Below are positions 1 to 6,776 of a stretch of 64,000 nucleotides of DNA, one piece after another. The DNA is from Thermoanaerobaculia bacterium (lineage in GTDB: Bacteria; Acidobacteriota; Thermoanaerobaculia; Gp7-AA8), in contig JADGNZ010000026.1 in NCBI GenBank assembly GCA_017883205.1, positions 1 through 64,000 on the forward strand, written 5' to 3'. Under the pieces are notes generated by a model. It saw only the letters and a list, made by a program, of their open reading frames with translations, was not told where the DNA came from and ran no database searches. A program made the position numbers and the translations under genes. The first letter of the stretch is position 1, and each line of letters opens with the position of its first letter.

Positions 1-143
1 CTTCGCTCCGAAGGTACAGCTGCGTCTCACGACGAGCCCTCTTCTTAACGATCGATGAAGGAGCGTAGAACGGTGCAGGAGCACCTATAAGGATGACACC
101 GTTCGTGAGGTAGCGATCCTCTGCACAATTGAGAAACGTCTAC
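1..143. other. no recognisable feature
   Basis: I see no convincing reading frame, RNA gene or repeat here. It lies downstream of the minus-strand MazG-like gene and could hold the end of a feature that starts outside the window. Confidence 0.3.
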
Positions 144-458
144 CTACTTCCTCGTCCAGCGATCCGCGTCGCGCACGCGGTATTTCGTCATCGCCGCGGC
201 GAAGGCGTCATCGAGATCAATGTCGAGAGAATTCGCGAGGCAGACGGCGACGAAGATCAGATCGCATAGCTCATCGGCAACCTCGCCTGTCGGCTCGCCG
301 CTCTTCGGCTTCTTGAATCCGGCCTGATGGCTCAGCGCGCGCGCCAGCTCCCCCAACTCCTCGGTCATGCGCGCCAGCATCGAAAGCGGCGGGAAGTAGC
401 CTTCCTTGAATTGAGAGATGTAGTCGTCGACTTCCTTCTGGATCGGCGCGAAGCTCAT
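144..458 (-). CDS. MazG-like nucleotide pyrophosphohydrolase
   Basis: A small all-alpha NTP pyrophosphohydrolase of 104 residues, about the length of single-domain MazG-like proteins. The two acidic metal-binding motifs of the family are visible: EELGE at residues 33-37 and ADELCD at 61-66, the ExxE / ExxD pair that binds Mg2+. Such proteins hydrolyse (d)NTPs to monophosphate and pyrophosphate in the cytoplasm, often as house-cleaning enzymes; the substrate here is unknown. It is the most downstream gene of a minus-strand group with the TonB-C and cyclic-nucleotide genes, separated from them by 16 bp. Confidence 0.85.
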   Translation of the reverse strand: MSFAPIQKEVDDYISQFKEGYFPPLSMLARMTEELGELARALSHQAGFKKPKSGEPTGEVADELCDLIFVAVCLANSLDIDLDDAFAAAMTKYRVRDADRWTRK

Positions 459-474
459 GGCGGAAGTGTATCGG

Positions 475-837
475 TCACTTTGCCTTCACGGTCACATTGA
501 ATGCGCCGGTGACCGGCTTGCCTGAGTTGCTGATGGCGGGCCGGAACTTCCATTGCCGGACTGCAACGAGGGCGGCGCGGTCGAACTCAGGGTCAAGACC
601 GCGGAGAATGCGCGCCGCACAGACGCGGCCGTTCGGATCGATGATCAGCTCGATGATGGCAATGCCGTGCAGATGCCGGCGCTCCGCAACCTCGCGGTAG
701 GGCTGGTCGACACGTGTTAGAAGCTGCGGCGCGTCGCGGCAGCATCCGACGCGGCCAATCGGTCCGGCCGGGCAGCCGGGCGGAGCAGCCGTCGATGTGA
801 TGACAGCGAAGAGAAACGCGGCGATCACCGGTTGCAC
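475..837 (-). CDS. exported TonB C-terminal domain protein
   Basis: A 120-residue protein with an N-terminal hydrophobic signal segment (residues 4-18) and a TonB_C fold over roughly residues 55-118. The landmark GRVCAARIL followed by ALVAVRQWKFRPA is the usual beta-beta-alpha-beta signature. It lacks the proline-rich periplasm-spanning part of true TonB, so it is a short stand-alone periplasmic domain, common in this group of bacteria. The start is GTG inside the 3' end of the cyclic-nucleotide-domain gene (13-bp overlap), which implies translational coupling. Three cysteines lie just after the signal segment. The specific role is unknown. Confidence 0.7.
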   Translation of the reverse strand: MQPVIAAFLFAVITSTAAPPGCPAGPIGRVGCCRDAPQLLTRVDQPYREVAERRHLHGIAIIELIIDPNGRVCAARILRGLDPEFDRAALVAVRQWKFRPAISNSGKPVTGAFNVTVKAK

Positions 838-1367
838 ATGGCGTACGCCTCGCGGAACGTCGCGTTCTCGACGAGGTTGCGGTTGATCTCGAAGTAGCTG
901 CTGACGACGTCGTTGGTTTGCAGCAGACGACGGCGCAATTCGACAGCGATGGCGCGCCAGAATTTGCTGGCGGCGGCAGGATGCTCCTGGAGAAACTGCG
1001 CCAGTGAGTGCATCGGCATCGACAAGACCTCGGTCTCGGCAACCGCACGGAGCGTGGCGGAAGCGACGCCGTCCTCGATGATCGAAAGCTCGCCAAACGT
1101 CTGACCGGCAACGAGATCGCAGAGCGAGACTTCGCTGTCGCCGACGCGGCGTGACACGCGGATACGGCCGCTGCGCAGCACGTGCAGAGCGCGATTGGCG
1201 TTCCCTTCCTCGAGGATTGCGTCCCCTTCCGCGAACCGGCTCATGACCATCGATTGCGTAACCGCAGCCAGCTCTTCTTCGTCAAACTCGAGAAACAACA
1301 TCACGCTGCGAATAAAAGTTGACTCTTCCACGAAATCTCCCGTCGATTCTGGGTATAATGTCGCCAC
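825..1367 (-). CDS. cyclic nucleotide-binding domain protein
   Basis: A 180-residue single CNB-domain protein (Crp/cNMP fold). The beta-roll shows GDAILEEGN and LHVLRSGRIRVSRR, and the phosphate-binding cassette region reads TFGELSIIEDG around residues 89-100. The canonical cassette Arg is not obvious, so ligand binding is uncertain. There is no DNA-binding helix-turn-helix: the C-terminus is a helical tail. It is the first gene of the group with the TonB-C gene and starts divergently from the AraC-type regulator. Confidence 0.75.
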   Translation of the reverse strand: MATLYPESTGDFVEESTFIRSVMLFLEFDEEELAAVTQSMVMSRFAEGDAILEEGNANRALHVLRSGRIRVSRRVGDSEVSLCDLVAGQTFGELSIIEDGVASATLRAVAETEVLSMPMHSLAQFLQEHPAAASKFWRAIAVELRRRLLQTNDVVSSYFEINRNLVENATFREAYAMCNR

Positions 1368-1453
1368 ACTTAAATCGATTAATAGCCGGAACCGAGTTGC
1401 TGGACCGCAAGGGTACAGCGGCTCGACCGGCGCATCAACGAGGGAGGGCCGCG

Positions 1454-1825
1454 ATGGATGGCCTCTTACGCAATTTGATCAAGACGGTTCGCCGCCGCAT
1501 GAAAGCAGATGAAGAGCTTACGGTCGAAGCAGTGACCAAGGAGCTCGGGTACACGAGGCAGTATGTCTCCGGCCGCTTCCATCGCATGACCGGCCGCTTG
1601 CTGAGCCACTTCCTGAAAGAGAAGAGGCTGGAGAAAGCGGCGCGTCTGCTGAAGACCGGAAACATGCGGGTGTCGCAGATCGCCCGCCGCTGCGGCTTCG
1701 ACTCGGAGAACTACTTCCGGCAGCAGTTCCGGGAGCGCTTCGGCATGTCGCCGCGTCAGTTCCGCGCAAACGGCACGCTGCGGGCTCTGTCGGATCGGCC
1801 GCTCGTGCAAGCGCAGATCGCGTGA
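1454..1825 (+). CDS. AraC-family HTH regulator (short)
   Basis: A DNA-binding protein of 123 residues consisting almost only of the AraC/XylS double helix-turn-helix. Helix 3 region LTVEAVTKELGYTRQYVSGRF and the second HTH MRVSQIARRCGFDSENYF are clear, followed by the family signature FGMSPRQFR. An open frame extends upstream to 1319, but I chose the ATG at 1454: it has a GGGAGG Shine-Dalgarno at 1442-1447 and avoids overlapping the divergent gene. There is no ligand-binding domain, so activity may depend on expression level or a partner. Targets are unknown; the divergent CNB gene is a candidate. Confidence 0.8.
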   Translation: MDGLLRNLIKTVRRRMKADEELTVEAVTKELGYTRQYVSGRFHRMTGRLLSHFLKEKRLEKAARLLKTGNMRVSQIARRCGFDSENYFRQQFRERFGMSPRQFRANGTLRALSDRPLVQAQIA

Positions 1826-1842
1826 GGTGAGGGAGCCGGTTG

Positions 1843-1952
1843 TGGGGGGTCGGAGAAGTATCCGGCTGCGCATCGATTCTCTGCTAGGACTGCCATCGCC
1901 AGTCCTAGCTTTTCTCCGACTCCCGACCCCCGGCTCCCGACTCCCGCGCCTC
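1843..1952. repeat. family E palindromic repeat
   Basis: An inverted repeat with GGGTCGGAG-type left arm and GACTCCCGACCCCCGG-type right arm; each arm is itself a short tandem repeat of GGGAGTCGG / GGGTCGGGAG. It overlaps the C-terminal codons of the glycosyltransferase-like gene, which therefore ends in a repeat-encoded tail. Other copies lie at 6631-6770, 47160-47220, 48180-48228 and 55198-55392. Confidence 0.7.
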
Positions 1953-2531
1953 ATGATCGTAGCCTGCCTCGATCCAGAGGTAGCGCAGCGTGTTCCGATC
2001 GAAAGCGCGGGTGACAAGCGCGTGATGCACGAAAAGCAGCAAGCGGCGAAGCAGCGAATGCGGCACGCCGTTCTTCGCGAGGTAGTCGCGATGCGCGTCC
2101 GTCGAGTCGAAGGTCATCGAGCGCAGCACGTTGTTCAGACGCACGACGGTGCCCTGCACGCCGAGGTCGCCGCGGCGCAGAAGGTGTCGTCGATGAAACA
2201 GGCGCAGCTCGCCGTCATCAACGCCGATGCGCAATGGTTTCCCGGCGTACATCGGCACGGAGCGGATGCGAAATCCCCATGCGGTTTGCGCGCGCATCGC
2301 CGCGGCGATCTCACCGGCGATCGCCTCATCGACCACCTCGCGCTCGCGCACGATGAGCAGCCAGTCGTCCGATGCGGCGTCGACGGCGCGATTCAATTCC
2401 GCGCGATGCTTCGTCAGCGGATCGGTGAACGGCACATCGAGAACAAGCTGCTCGAGGTGCTCCAGATGCGGCGTGAGTGCCGCGAGCTCGCCCTCGTGGA
2501 CGTGCCCGAGCGTGATCACGCCGAGGCGCAT
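1905..2531 (-). CDS. glycosyltransferase family 2-like protein
   Basis: A 208-residue protein resembling the middle of family 2 glycosyltransferases of the KdtX/WaaE type. The stretch HRAELNRAVDAASDDWLLIV matches their RN-A-ASGDW-L pattern, and GELRLFHRR matches the later arm. The usual N-terminal nucleotide-binding strand and the DxD are weak (VREREV takes the DADE position), so catalysis is doubtful. The last 14 residues (ARESGAGGRESEKS) are encoded by a family E repeat. The start lies 2 bp after the ymdB stop, so the two are probably cotranscribed. Confidence 0.5.
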   Translation of the reverse strand: MRLGVITLGHVHEGELAALTPHLEHLEQLVLDVPFTDPLTKHRAELNRAVDAASDDWLLIVREREVVDEAIAGEIAAAMRAQTAWGFRIRSVPMYAGKPLRIGVDDGELRLFHRRHLLRRGDLGVQGTVVRLNNVLRSMTFDSTDAHRDYLAKNGVPHSLLRRLLLFVHHALVTRAFDRNTLRYLWIEAGYDHEARESGAGGRESEKS

Positions 2532-2533
2532 GG

Positions 2534-3322
2534 CTACTCCTCGACTCTCTCTTGAATCCGGACGATACTCGACGCGCGGCCGGTCGTCTCGTCGACTTCG
2601 ATCATCGCTCCCGTCAGGCGGATATCGCGCTTGGCCACTTCCAGCTTCTTCGGTGTGTTCATCAGGAAGCGGTAGAGCACCTCCTCCGGGCGGAAGCCGA
2701 TGATCGAGTCATACGCACCTGTCATTCCGACATCGGTCTGAAACGCCGTACCCATCGGCAGTATCCGCTCGTCCGCGGTCGGAACATGCGTGTGCGTGCC
2801 GACGACGACGGAGGCGCGGCCGTCGAGATGCCGTCCCATGGCCTGCTTCTCCGAGGTGGCCTCGCAGTGAATGTCGACGACGATCACTTTCGCTGCGTCG
2901 CCGATCTCTTTCAGCTCTCGTTCGATCACGTAAAACGGGTTGTCGCACGGCGGCATGAAGACGTTGCCCATGACTTGCACGACCGCCACGTTGACGCCCG
3001 CCGCTGTCTGCCGGATCACGCGTCCCTTGCCCGGATTGGCCTGCGGATAGTTCGCCGGCCGGATCACGTGCTCGTAGTGATCGTAGTTTTCGACGAAGTC
3101 CTTCTTGTCCCAGATGTGATTGCCGGAGGTGTAGGCCTGAATCGGCAGCTCGCTCAACTCGTGCATGATCGCCTCGGTCACACCAAACCCGCCCGCGGCG
3201 TTCTCGATGTTGACGATCGTGAAGTCGATCTTCTCGCGATCAACCACGTGATTCAGTTTCTGATGGAGTGCCTTCCGGCCCGGCTGGCCGACGACGTCGC
3301 CGATGTAGAGGATGCGGATCAT
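2534..3322 (-). CDS. ymdB: YmdB-family metallophosphoesterase
   Basis: A 262-residue TIGR00282/YmdB calcineurin-like phosphoesterase, full length for the family. The N-terminus MIRILYIGDVVGQPGR carries the first metal ligand, then NIENAAGGFG, TSGNHIWD, VDIHCEATSE and VGTHTHVPTADE give the remaining His/Asp/Asn ligands. YmdB hydrolyses 2',3'-cAMP in Bacillus and affects RNase Y-dependent mRNA levels. It lies directly downstream of rny, the typical neighbourhood, separated only by a 70-bp gap filled by a palindrome. Confidence 0.93.
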   Translation of the reverse strand: MIRILYIGDVVGQPGRKALHQKLNHVVDREKIDFTIVNIENAAGGFGVTEAIMHELSELPIQAYTSGNHIWDKKDFVENYDHYEHVIRPANYPQANPGKGRVIRQTAAGVNVAVVQVMGNVFMPPCDNPFYVIERELKEIGDAAKVIVVDIHCEATSEKQAMGRHLDGRASVVVGTHTHVPTADERILPMGTAFQTDVGMTGAYDSIIGFRPEEVLYRFLMNTPKKLEVAKRDIRLTGAMIEVDETTGRASSIVRIQERVEE

Positions 3323-3329
3323 TTTTTGG

Positions 3330-3385
3330 GTTTGTAGGTTGCTGGGTTGCTACGGTCTTACAAAGCAACCGAGCAACCCAGAACC
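3330..3385. repeat. family H palindrome (GGTTGCTGGGTTGCT)
   Basis: A palindrome between rny and ymdB. The left arm GTTGCTGGGTTGCTACGG faces GCAACCGAGCAACCCAG, so both arms consist of a repeated GGTTGCT unit. It could form a hairpin in the rny-ymdB transcript. A partial relative lies at 56307-56345. Confidence 0.7.
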
Positions 3386-3392
3386 CTCACAA

Positions 3393-4964
3393 CTACTTCG
3401 CGTAATCCACCGCTCTCATTTCGCGAATCACAGTCACCTTGATCTGACCTGGATACTGCAATTCCGCTTCGATCTTGCGGGCAACATCCTTCGACAGCCA
3501 GATCGACTGCTCGTCGGAGATCTTCTCCGCGTTGACGATGATGCGAAGCTCGCGCCCAGCCTGGATGGCGAAGCTCTTGGAGACGCCCTCCATCGAGTTG
3601 GCGATCCCTTCGAGACGCTCGAGGCGATGCACGTAGTTCTCGAGAATCTCACGGCGTGCACCCGGCCGCGCCGCGGACAGCGCGTCGGCGGCGTTCACCA
3701 GCACGGCTTCGACCGTCGTCGGATCGTAATCGCCGTGGTGGCACTCCATCGCGTGAATGATCTCGCGCTTCTCGCCGTACTTCTCGAGCACCTGGCGTCC
3801 GAGCTCGAGATGCGTCCCTTCCATCTCGCGGTCGATCGACTTGCCGATGTCGTGCAGCAATCCGCCGCGCTTTGCGATCGTGTCATTCACACCCAGCTCG
3901 ACGGCCATGAGTGCCGCCAACTGCGCCACTTCGAGTGAGTGCATCAGCACGTTCTGTCCGTACGACGTGCGATAACGAAGCCTGCCGAGGAGCCGGAGAA
4001 CCTCGGGATGAATATCGGTGATGCCGAGCGAGAAGGCCGCGGCCTCCCCTTCCTCGAACAGCTTTTGATCGAGCTCCTGGCGAACCTTCTCGACCAACTC
4101 CTCGATGCGCGCCGGATGGATACGGCCATCCTGCATGAGGCGCTCGAGCGAGATGCGCGCGATCTCGCGGCGAATCGGATCGAAGCCGGAGAGGATTACC
4201 GCTTCCGGCGTGTCGTCGACGATCAGATCGACGCCGGTGGCCAGCTCGAGCGCGCGGATGTTGCGTCCTTCGCGGCCGATGATGCGCCCCTTCATATCTT
4301 CGCTGGGGAGATCGACAACGGAGACGGTGTTCTCGGCGACGTAGTCGGAGGCCATGCGCTGGATGGCCATGCCGAGGATCTTGCGTGCCTTGAGGTTACC
4401 GTGCTCGTTTGCCTCGGTCTCGATGCGCTTGATGATCTGGGCCGCGTCGAGCTTGGCCTCGTTCTCGATGCCGCGAATCAGCTCGCGCTTGGCCTCGTCG
4501 GTGGTCAGGCCCGCGACCTGTTCGAGCTTGTGGCGCTGCGCCTCGATCAACTCGCCGAGCTCTCCTTCGCGTTGTTCGAGAGTTTTCTCGCGACCATCGA
4601 TGGCGCGGTCGCGTTTCTCGACCTCGGCCATGCGCGCGTCGAGCTGCTGCGTTTTCTTGTCGAGGTTCTCTTCCTTCTGCTGCAGGCGCTTCTCGCTGGT
4701 TTTCAGCTCGTCGTTGCGCTGCTGCGACTTGCGGTCGAAGTCCGACCGCATCTGCAGAAGTTTTTCCTTGACCTCGAGGTCGGCTTCCTTGCTCTTCGAC
4801 TCGGCGGCCTTGCGGGCATCATCGAGGATGCGGTCGGCGTTCCGGCGTGCTTCGTCGATTTGCGCGACGCCGCGCTTGCGGTAAACGGCTGCCCAAAGAG
4901 CGGCGAGCACGACTGCGCCCGCAACGCCGATGAGCACTGCAATCACATATCCATTGATATTCAA
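3393..4964 (-). CDS. rny: ribonuclease Y
   Basis: The membrane-anchored endoribonuclease that initiates mRNA decay; 523 residues, the usual length. There is an N-terminal membrane helix at residues 5-27, a long Lys/Glu-rich coiled coil at about 33-170, and a KH domain with [15 protein letters not shown]. The HD phosphohydrolase domain has LLHDIGK at 369-375 (metal-binding H371-D372), followed by the family C-terminus. The start is TTG at 4962-4964, four bases after a GGGAGG Shine-Dalgarno that is itself buried in a hairpin. The gene is followed by ymdB and preceded by the 6S RNA candidate and zapA. Confidence 0.95.
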   Translation of the reverse strand: MNINGYVIAVLIGVAGAVVLAALWAAVYRKRGVAQIDEARRNADRILDDARKAAESKSKEADLEVKEKLLQMRSDFDRKSQQRNDELKTSEKRLQQKEENLDKKTQQLDARMAEVEKRDRAIDGREKTLEQREGELGELIEAQRHKLEQVAGLTTDEAKRELIRGIENEAKLDAAQIIKRIETEANEHGNLKARKILGMAIQRMASDYVAENTVSVVDLPSEDMKGRIIGREGRNIRALELATGVDLIVDDTPEAVILSGFDPIRREIARISLERLMQDGRIHPARIEELVEKVRQELDQKLFEEGEAAAFSLGITDIHPEVLRLLGRLRYRTSYGQNVLMHSLEVAQLAALMAVELGVNDTIAKRGGLLHDIGKSIDREMEGTHLELGRQVLEKYGEKREIIHAMECHHGDYDPTTVEAVLVNAADALSAARPGARREILENYVHRLERLEGIANSMEGVSKSFAIQAGRELRIIVNAEKISDEQSIWLSKDVARKIEAELQYPGQIKVTVIREMRAVDYAK

Positions 4965-4968
4965 ACTG

Positions 4969-4987
4969 CCTCCCCTGTTCCGGGAGG
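4969..4987 (-). promoter_or_regulatory. hairpin sequestering the rny ribosome-binding site
   Basis: In the minus-strand transcript, CCTCCC is separated by a 7-base loop from GGGAGG. The 3' arm is the Shine-Dalgarno of rny, so the stem would mask it. A perfect 6-bp GC-rich stem directly over the ribosome-binding site suggests control of translation, but its role is inference. Confidence 0.55.
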
Positions 4988-5045
4988 CTTGCGCGCTTCT
5001 CTCGCCAGGAAATTTCGGAGAACCCCGCCTGAGCCGTGTGTTGGA

Positions 5046-5180
5046 TTCTTACTTGAACCTGCAGAAACAGGTTGGGCGCTCTACCCGTGCCGTTTTGGCT
5101 ACCGTCTCCATATTCCGAATGTTGCCACTCGGAAGGACGGCGTGCACGCGACCCGAAGACGCGAGCACCCGAAGTAAGAA
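5046..5180 (-). ncRNA. ssrS: 6S RNA candidate
   Basis: The spacer between zapA and rny folds, on the minus strand, into a long rod typical of 6S RNA, the RNA that binds the sigma70 holoenzyme. A closing helix TTCTTACTT / AAGTAAGAA is followed by GGGTGCTC / GAGCGCCC, with a side hairpin AACCTG-TTTCTG-CAGGTT on the 3' strand. Then comes a large internal bubble of about 20 nt per side. The terminal stem is CCGTC / GACGG and TTCCGA / TCGGAA. Location downstream of zapA is the classic ssrS position. At about 135 nt it is shorter than the E. coli RNA, so the ends may lie further out. Confidence 0.6.
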
Positions 5181-5260
5181 AAAAGCATCGGTTCAAGAGT
5201 TAGATCGTTCATCACGAACTCTGCAGGGACTCCGAAAACTGCCTGTCTTCAAACTGAGGC

Positions 5261-5554
5261 TCAGGTGATGATCTTCCCGAGCCGCTCCGACATTTCCTCT
5301 GTTTTCTCGATCCAGATACCGACCGCGTTGTCGCGCTCTTTCCGGAATCGGGAAAACTCATCGGCGATATTGAGAGCCGCCAGGATGGCGATTTTCATGG
5401 GATCGACCGTAGCGACCTGCGCTGCGACCTCGCGCATCCTGGAATCGACGAACCGCGCAAGCTCCGTTAAATAGTTCGGGTCTCCCTCCCCACGAACGTT
5501 GTACGTCTGACCAAAGATCTCGACCGTAGTCGTCGAGTCGTATTCACCGTTCAT
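5261..5554 (-). CDS. zapA: cell division protein ZapA
   Basis: A 97-residue ZapA family protein that bundles FtsZ filaments at the division ring. The N-terminal beta region TTTVEIFGQTYNVRGEGDP is followed by the YLTELARFVDSRM helix and the long C-terminal coiled-coil helix. The length is normal. It heads the minus-strand locus zapA - 6S RNA - rny - ymdB. An extended -10 promoter lies about 30 bp upstream. Confidence 0.9.
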   Translation of the reverse strand: MNGEYDSTTTVEIFGQTYNVRGEGDPNYLTELARFVDSRMREVAAQVATVDPMKIAILAALNIADEFSRFRKERDNAVGIWIEKTEEMSERLGKIIT

Positions 5555-5583
5555 CGGAAAAATTTACCTTAGAACAAGCGAGG

Positions 5584-5592
5584 ATTATAGCA
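5584..5592 (-). promoter_or_regulatory. extended -10 promoter of zapA
   Basis: Read on the minus strand the sequence is TGCTATAAT: a perfect TATAAT with the TGn extension, 30 bp before the zapA start. No good -35 hexamer is seen, as is usual for extended -10 promoters. Confidence 0.55.
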
Positions 5593-5618
5593 GCAGACGG
5601 ATGCGCGTGCGATTCTCC

Positions 5619-5676
5619 TTCGCGTTCTTCGCGGCTTCGCGTGACACCAGTTCACGCGAAGCCGCGAAGACGCGAA
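5619..5676. repeat. family A' palindrome (CGCGAAGCCGCGAAG)
   Basis: Arms TTCGCGTTCTTCGCGGCTTC and its near-complement flank a short GACACCAG loop. Each arm repeats a TTCGCG core. A related copy lies at 44468-44517. Confidence 0.75.
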
Positions 5677-5740
5677 GTCCCCGGCAGCAACGGTCAAAGA
5701 GGATTGGGATCAGCAGACCAAAGTATCAAGGGACTGTTCA

Positions 5741-5781
5741 TTGACTTACGCTCAATTACCGCCTAAGTTAGTCATGCGACT
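5741..5781 (+). promoter_or_regulatory. candidate promoter and operator of the imu operon
   Basis: TTGACT at 5741-5746 is followed 17 bp later by a weak -10 TAAGTT at 5764-5769. Two short dyads overlap it: TTGA-N7-TCAA (5741-5755) and AGTC-N4-GACT (5770-5781). The mutasome operon is normally LexA-controlled, and either dyad could be the SOS box. The LexA motif of this organism is unknown. Confidence 0.35.
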
Positions 5782-5786
5782 CCCCC

Positions 5787-6776
5787 ATGGCCGTACACGC
5801 TCGTACTCTCGACTCGCAGTTTCAGCTCCTCCAAACCTCAATCCCAACCCCAGCAAGCACTCCACGAGTGGTGGAGTCGGCCCTCCGCCCCCTCCCCGAT
5901 CCACCTCCCGTCCTGCCCGGCGAACATGACGCCATCCGCAACCTGCGCGCGAGCCTCGAAGCGTCGATCGCGTCGAAGCTGACCAGTGGCTCGGAGCTGG
6001 TTCGCGCGCTGGCCCGCCAGCGACGCGAAGAGATCCTCCCCACGACGATCGAACCGCTCGATGCGCTCCTCGGCGGCGGATTGGCTCGCGGGAAGATGAC
6101 CGAGATCGCCGGCCGCGGAACGCGCTTCTCGATCGTCATCGCCGCGCTTGCCGCCGCCACCAGCATCGGTGAAGCAGCGGCACTCATCGACGCCGGCGAT
6201 TGCTTCGATCCGCAACTCGCGGAAGCAGCCGGCGTCGATCTGCGGCGGCTCCTCTGGGCCCGTCCACGCACGATGAAACAGATGGTGACGGCCGCGGAGA
6301 TGCTCGGCGCCACCGGCTTCCAGCTCGTCATCATTGATAGTGGGACACATCGTCCGCCCGGCCGGCGCGTGCCCGACGCCGCGTGGGTCCGTCTGGCCCG
6401 CGTCGCCGAATCGCACGGCGCGACGATCCTCGTCTCCGCCCCCTACGCCCTCACCGGCACAACCTCGGAAGCAATGATCCTCGCGTACGCAGCGCACGCA
6501 CGATGGCTGGGCCGCGGCAACGCCCCGCGCGTTCTGGCCGGAATCGAGACGCGCCTGAAACTGGAGAAGCATCGTCGCTTGCGGCCGGGACAGAGTGTCT
6601 CGGTGTTCTTTCGGTGTGAGGAGGCGATACGCGGGAGTCGGAAGTCGGGGGTCGGGAGTCGGATACAAAATCCGAATACATCCTCGCCCTCCGCTTCACA
6701 AATTCAAGGTCGCGATCCGTTCAAAGCTTTCTCCGACACCCGACTCCCGAAAACCGACACCCGCAAAGCCTCATGA
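5787..6776 (+). CDS. imuA: ImuA, RecA-like mutasome protein
   Basis: First gene of the SOS mutasome operon. The 329-residue protein has a RecA/SulA-like core with LDALLGGGLARGKMTEIAG at residues 91-109, where RecA-like proteins carry the Walker A loop. The loop here is GRGTRFS and lacks the GKT lysine, so ATP binding is doubtful; many ImuA proteins are degenerate in this way. Walker B-like LVIIDSG follows. Residues from about 282 to the end are encoded by a family E palindrome and are not part of the fold. The stop overlaps the imuB start (ATGA), so coupling is maintained at the repeat edge. Confidence 0.8.
   Translation: MAVHARTLDSQFQLLQTSIPTPASTPRVVESALRPLPDPPPVLPGEHDAIRNLRASLEASIASKLTSGSELVRALARQRREEILPTTIEPLDALLGGGLARGKMTEIAGRGTRFSIVIAALAAATSIGEAAALIDAGDCFDPQLAEAAGVDLRRLLWARPRTMKQMVTAAEMLGATGFQLVIIDSGTHRPPGRRVPDAAWVRLARVAESHGATILVSAPYALTGTTSEAMILAYAAHARWLGRGNAPRVLAGIETRLKLEKHRRLRPGQSVSVFFRCEEAIRGSRKSGVGSRIQNPNTSSPSASQIQGRDPFKAFSDTRLPKTDTRKAS
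6631..6770. repeat. family E palindrome inside the imuA 3' end
   Basis: Left arm of GGGAGTCGG / GGGGTCGGGAGTCGG type, loop of about 70 bp, right arm CCGACACCCGACTCCCG. It lies wholly within the imuA frame and ends 2 bp before the imuB start codon, so it encodes the last ~47 residues of ImuA. Confidence 0.75.

Noticed and set aside
5741-5781. LexA box of the imu operon as a firm call
   Set aside because: Two short dyads are present, but neither matches a LexA motif I know for certain in this group, so I kept it only as a low-confidence regulatory site.
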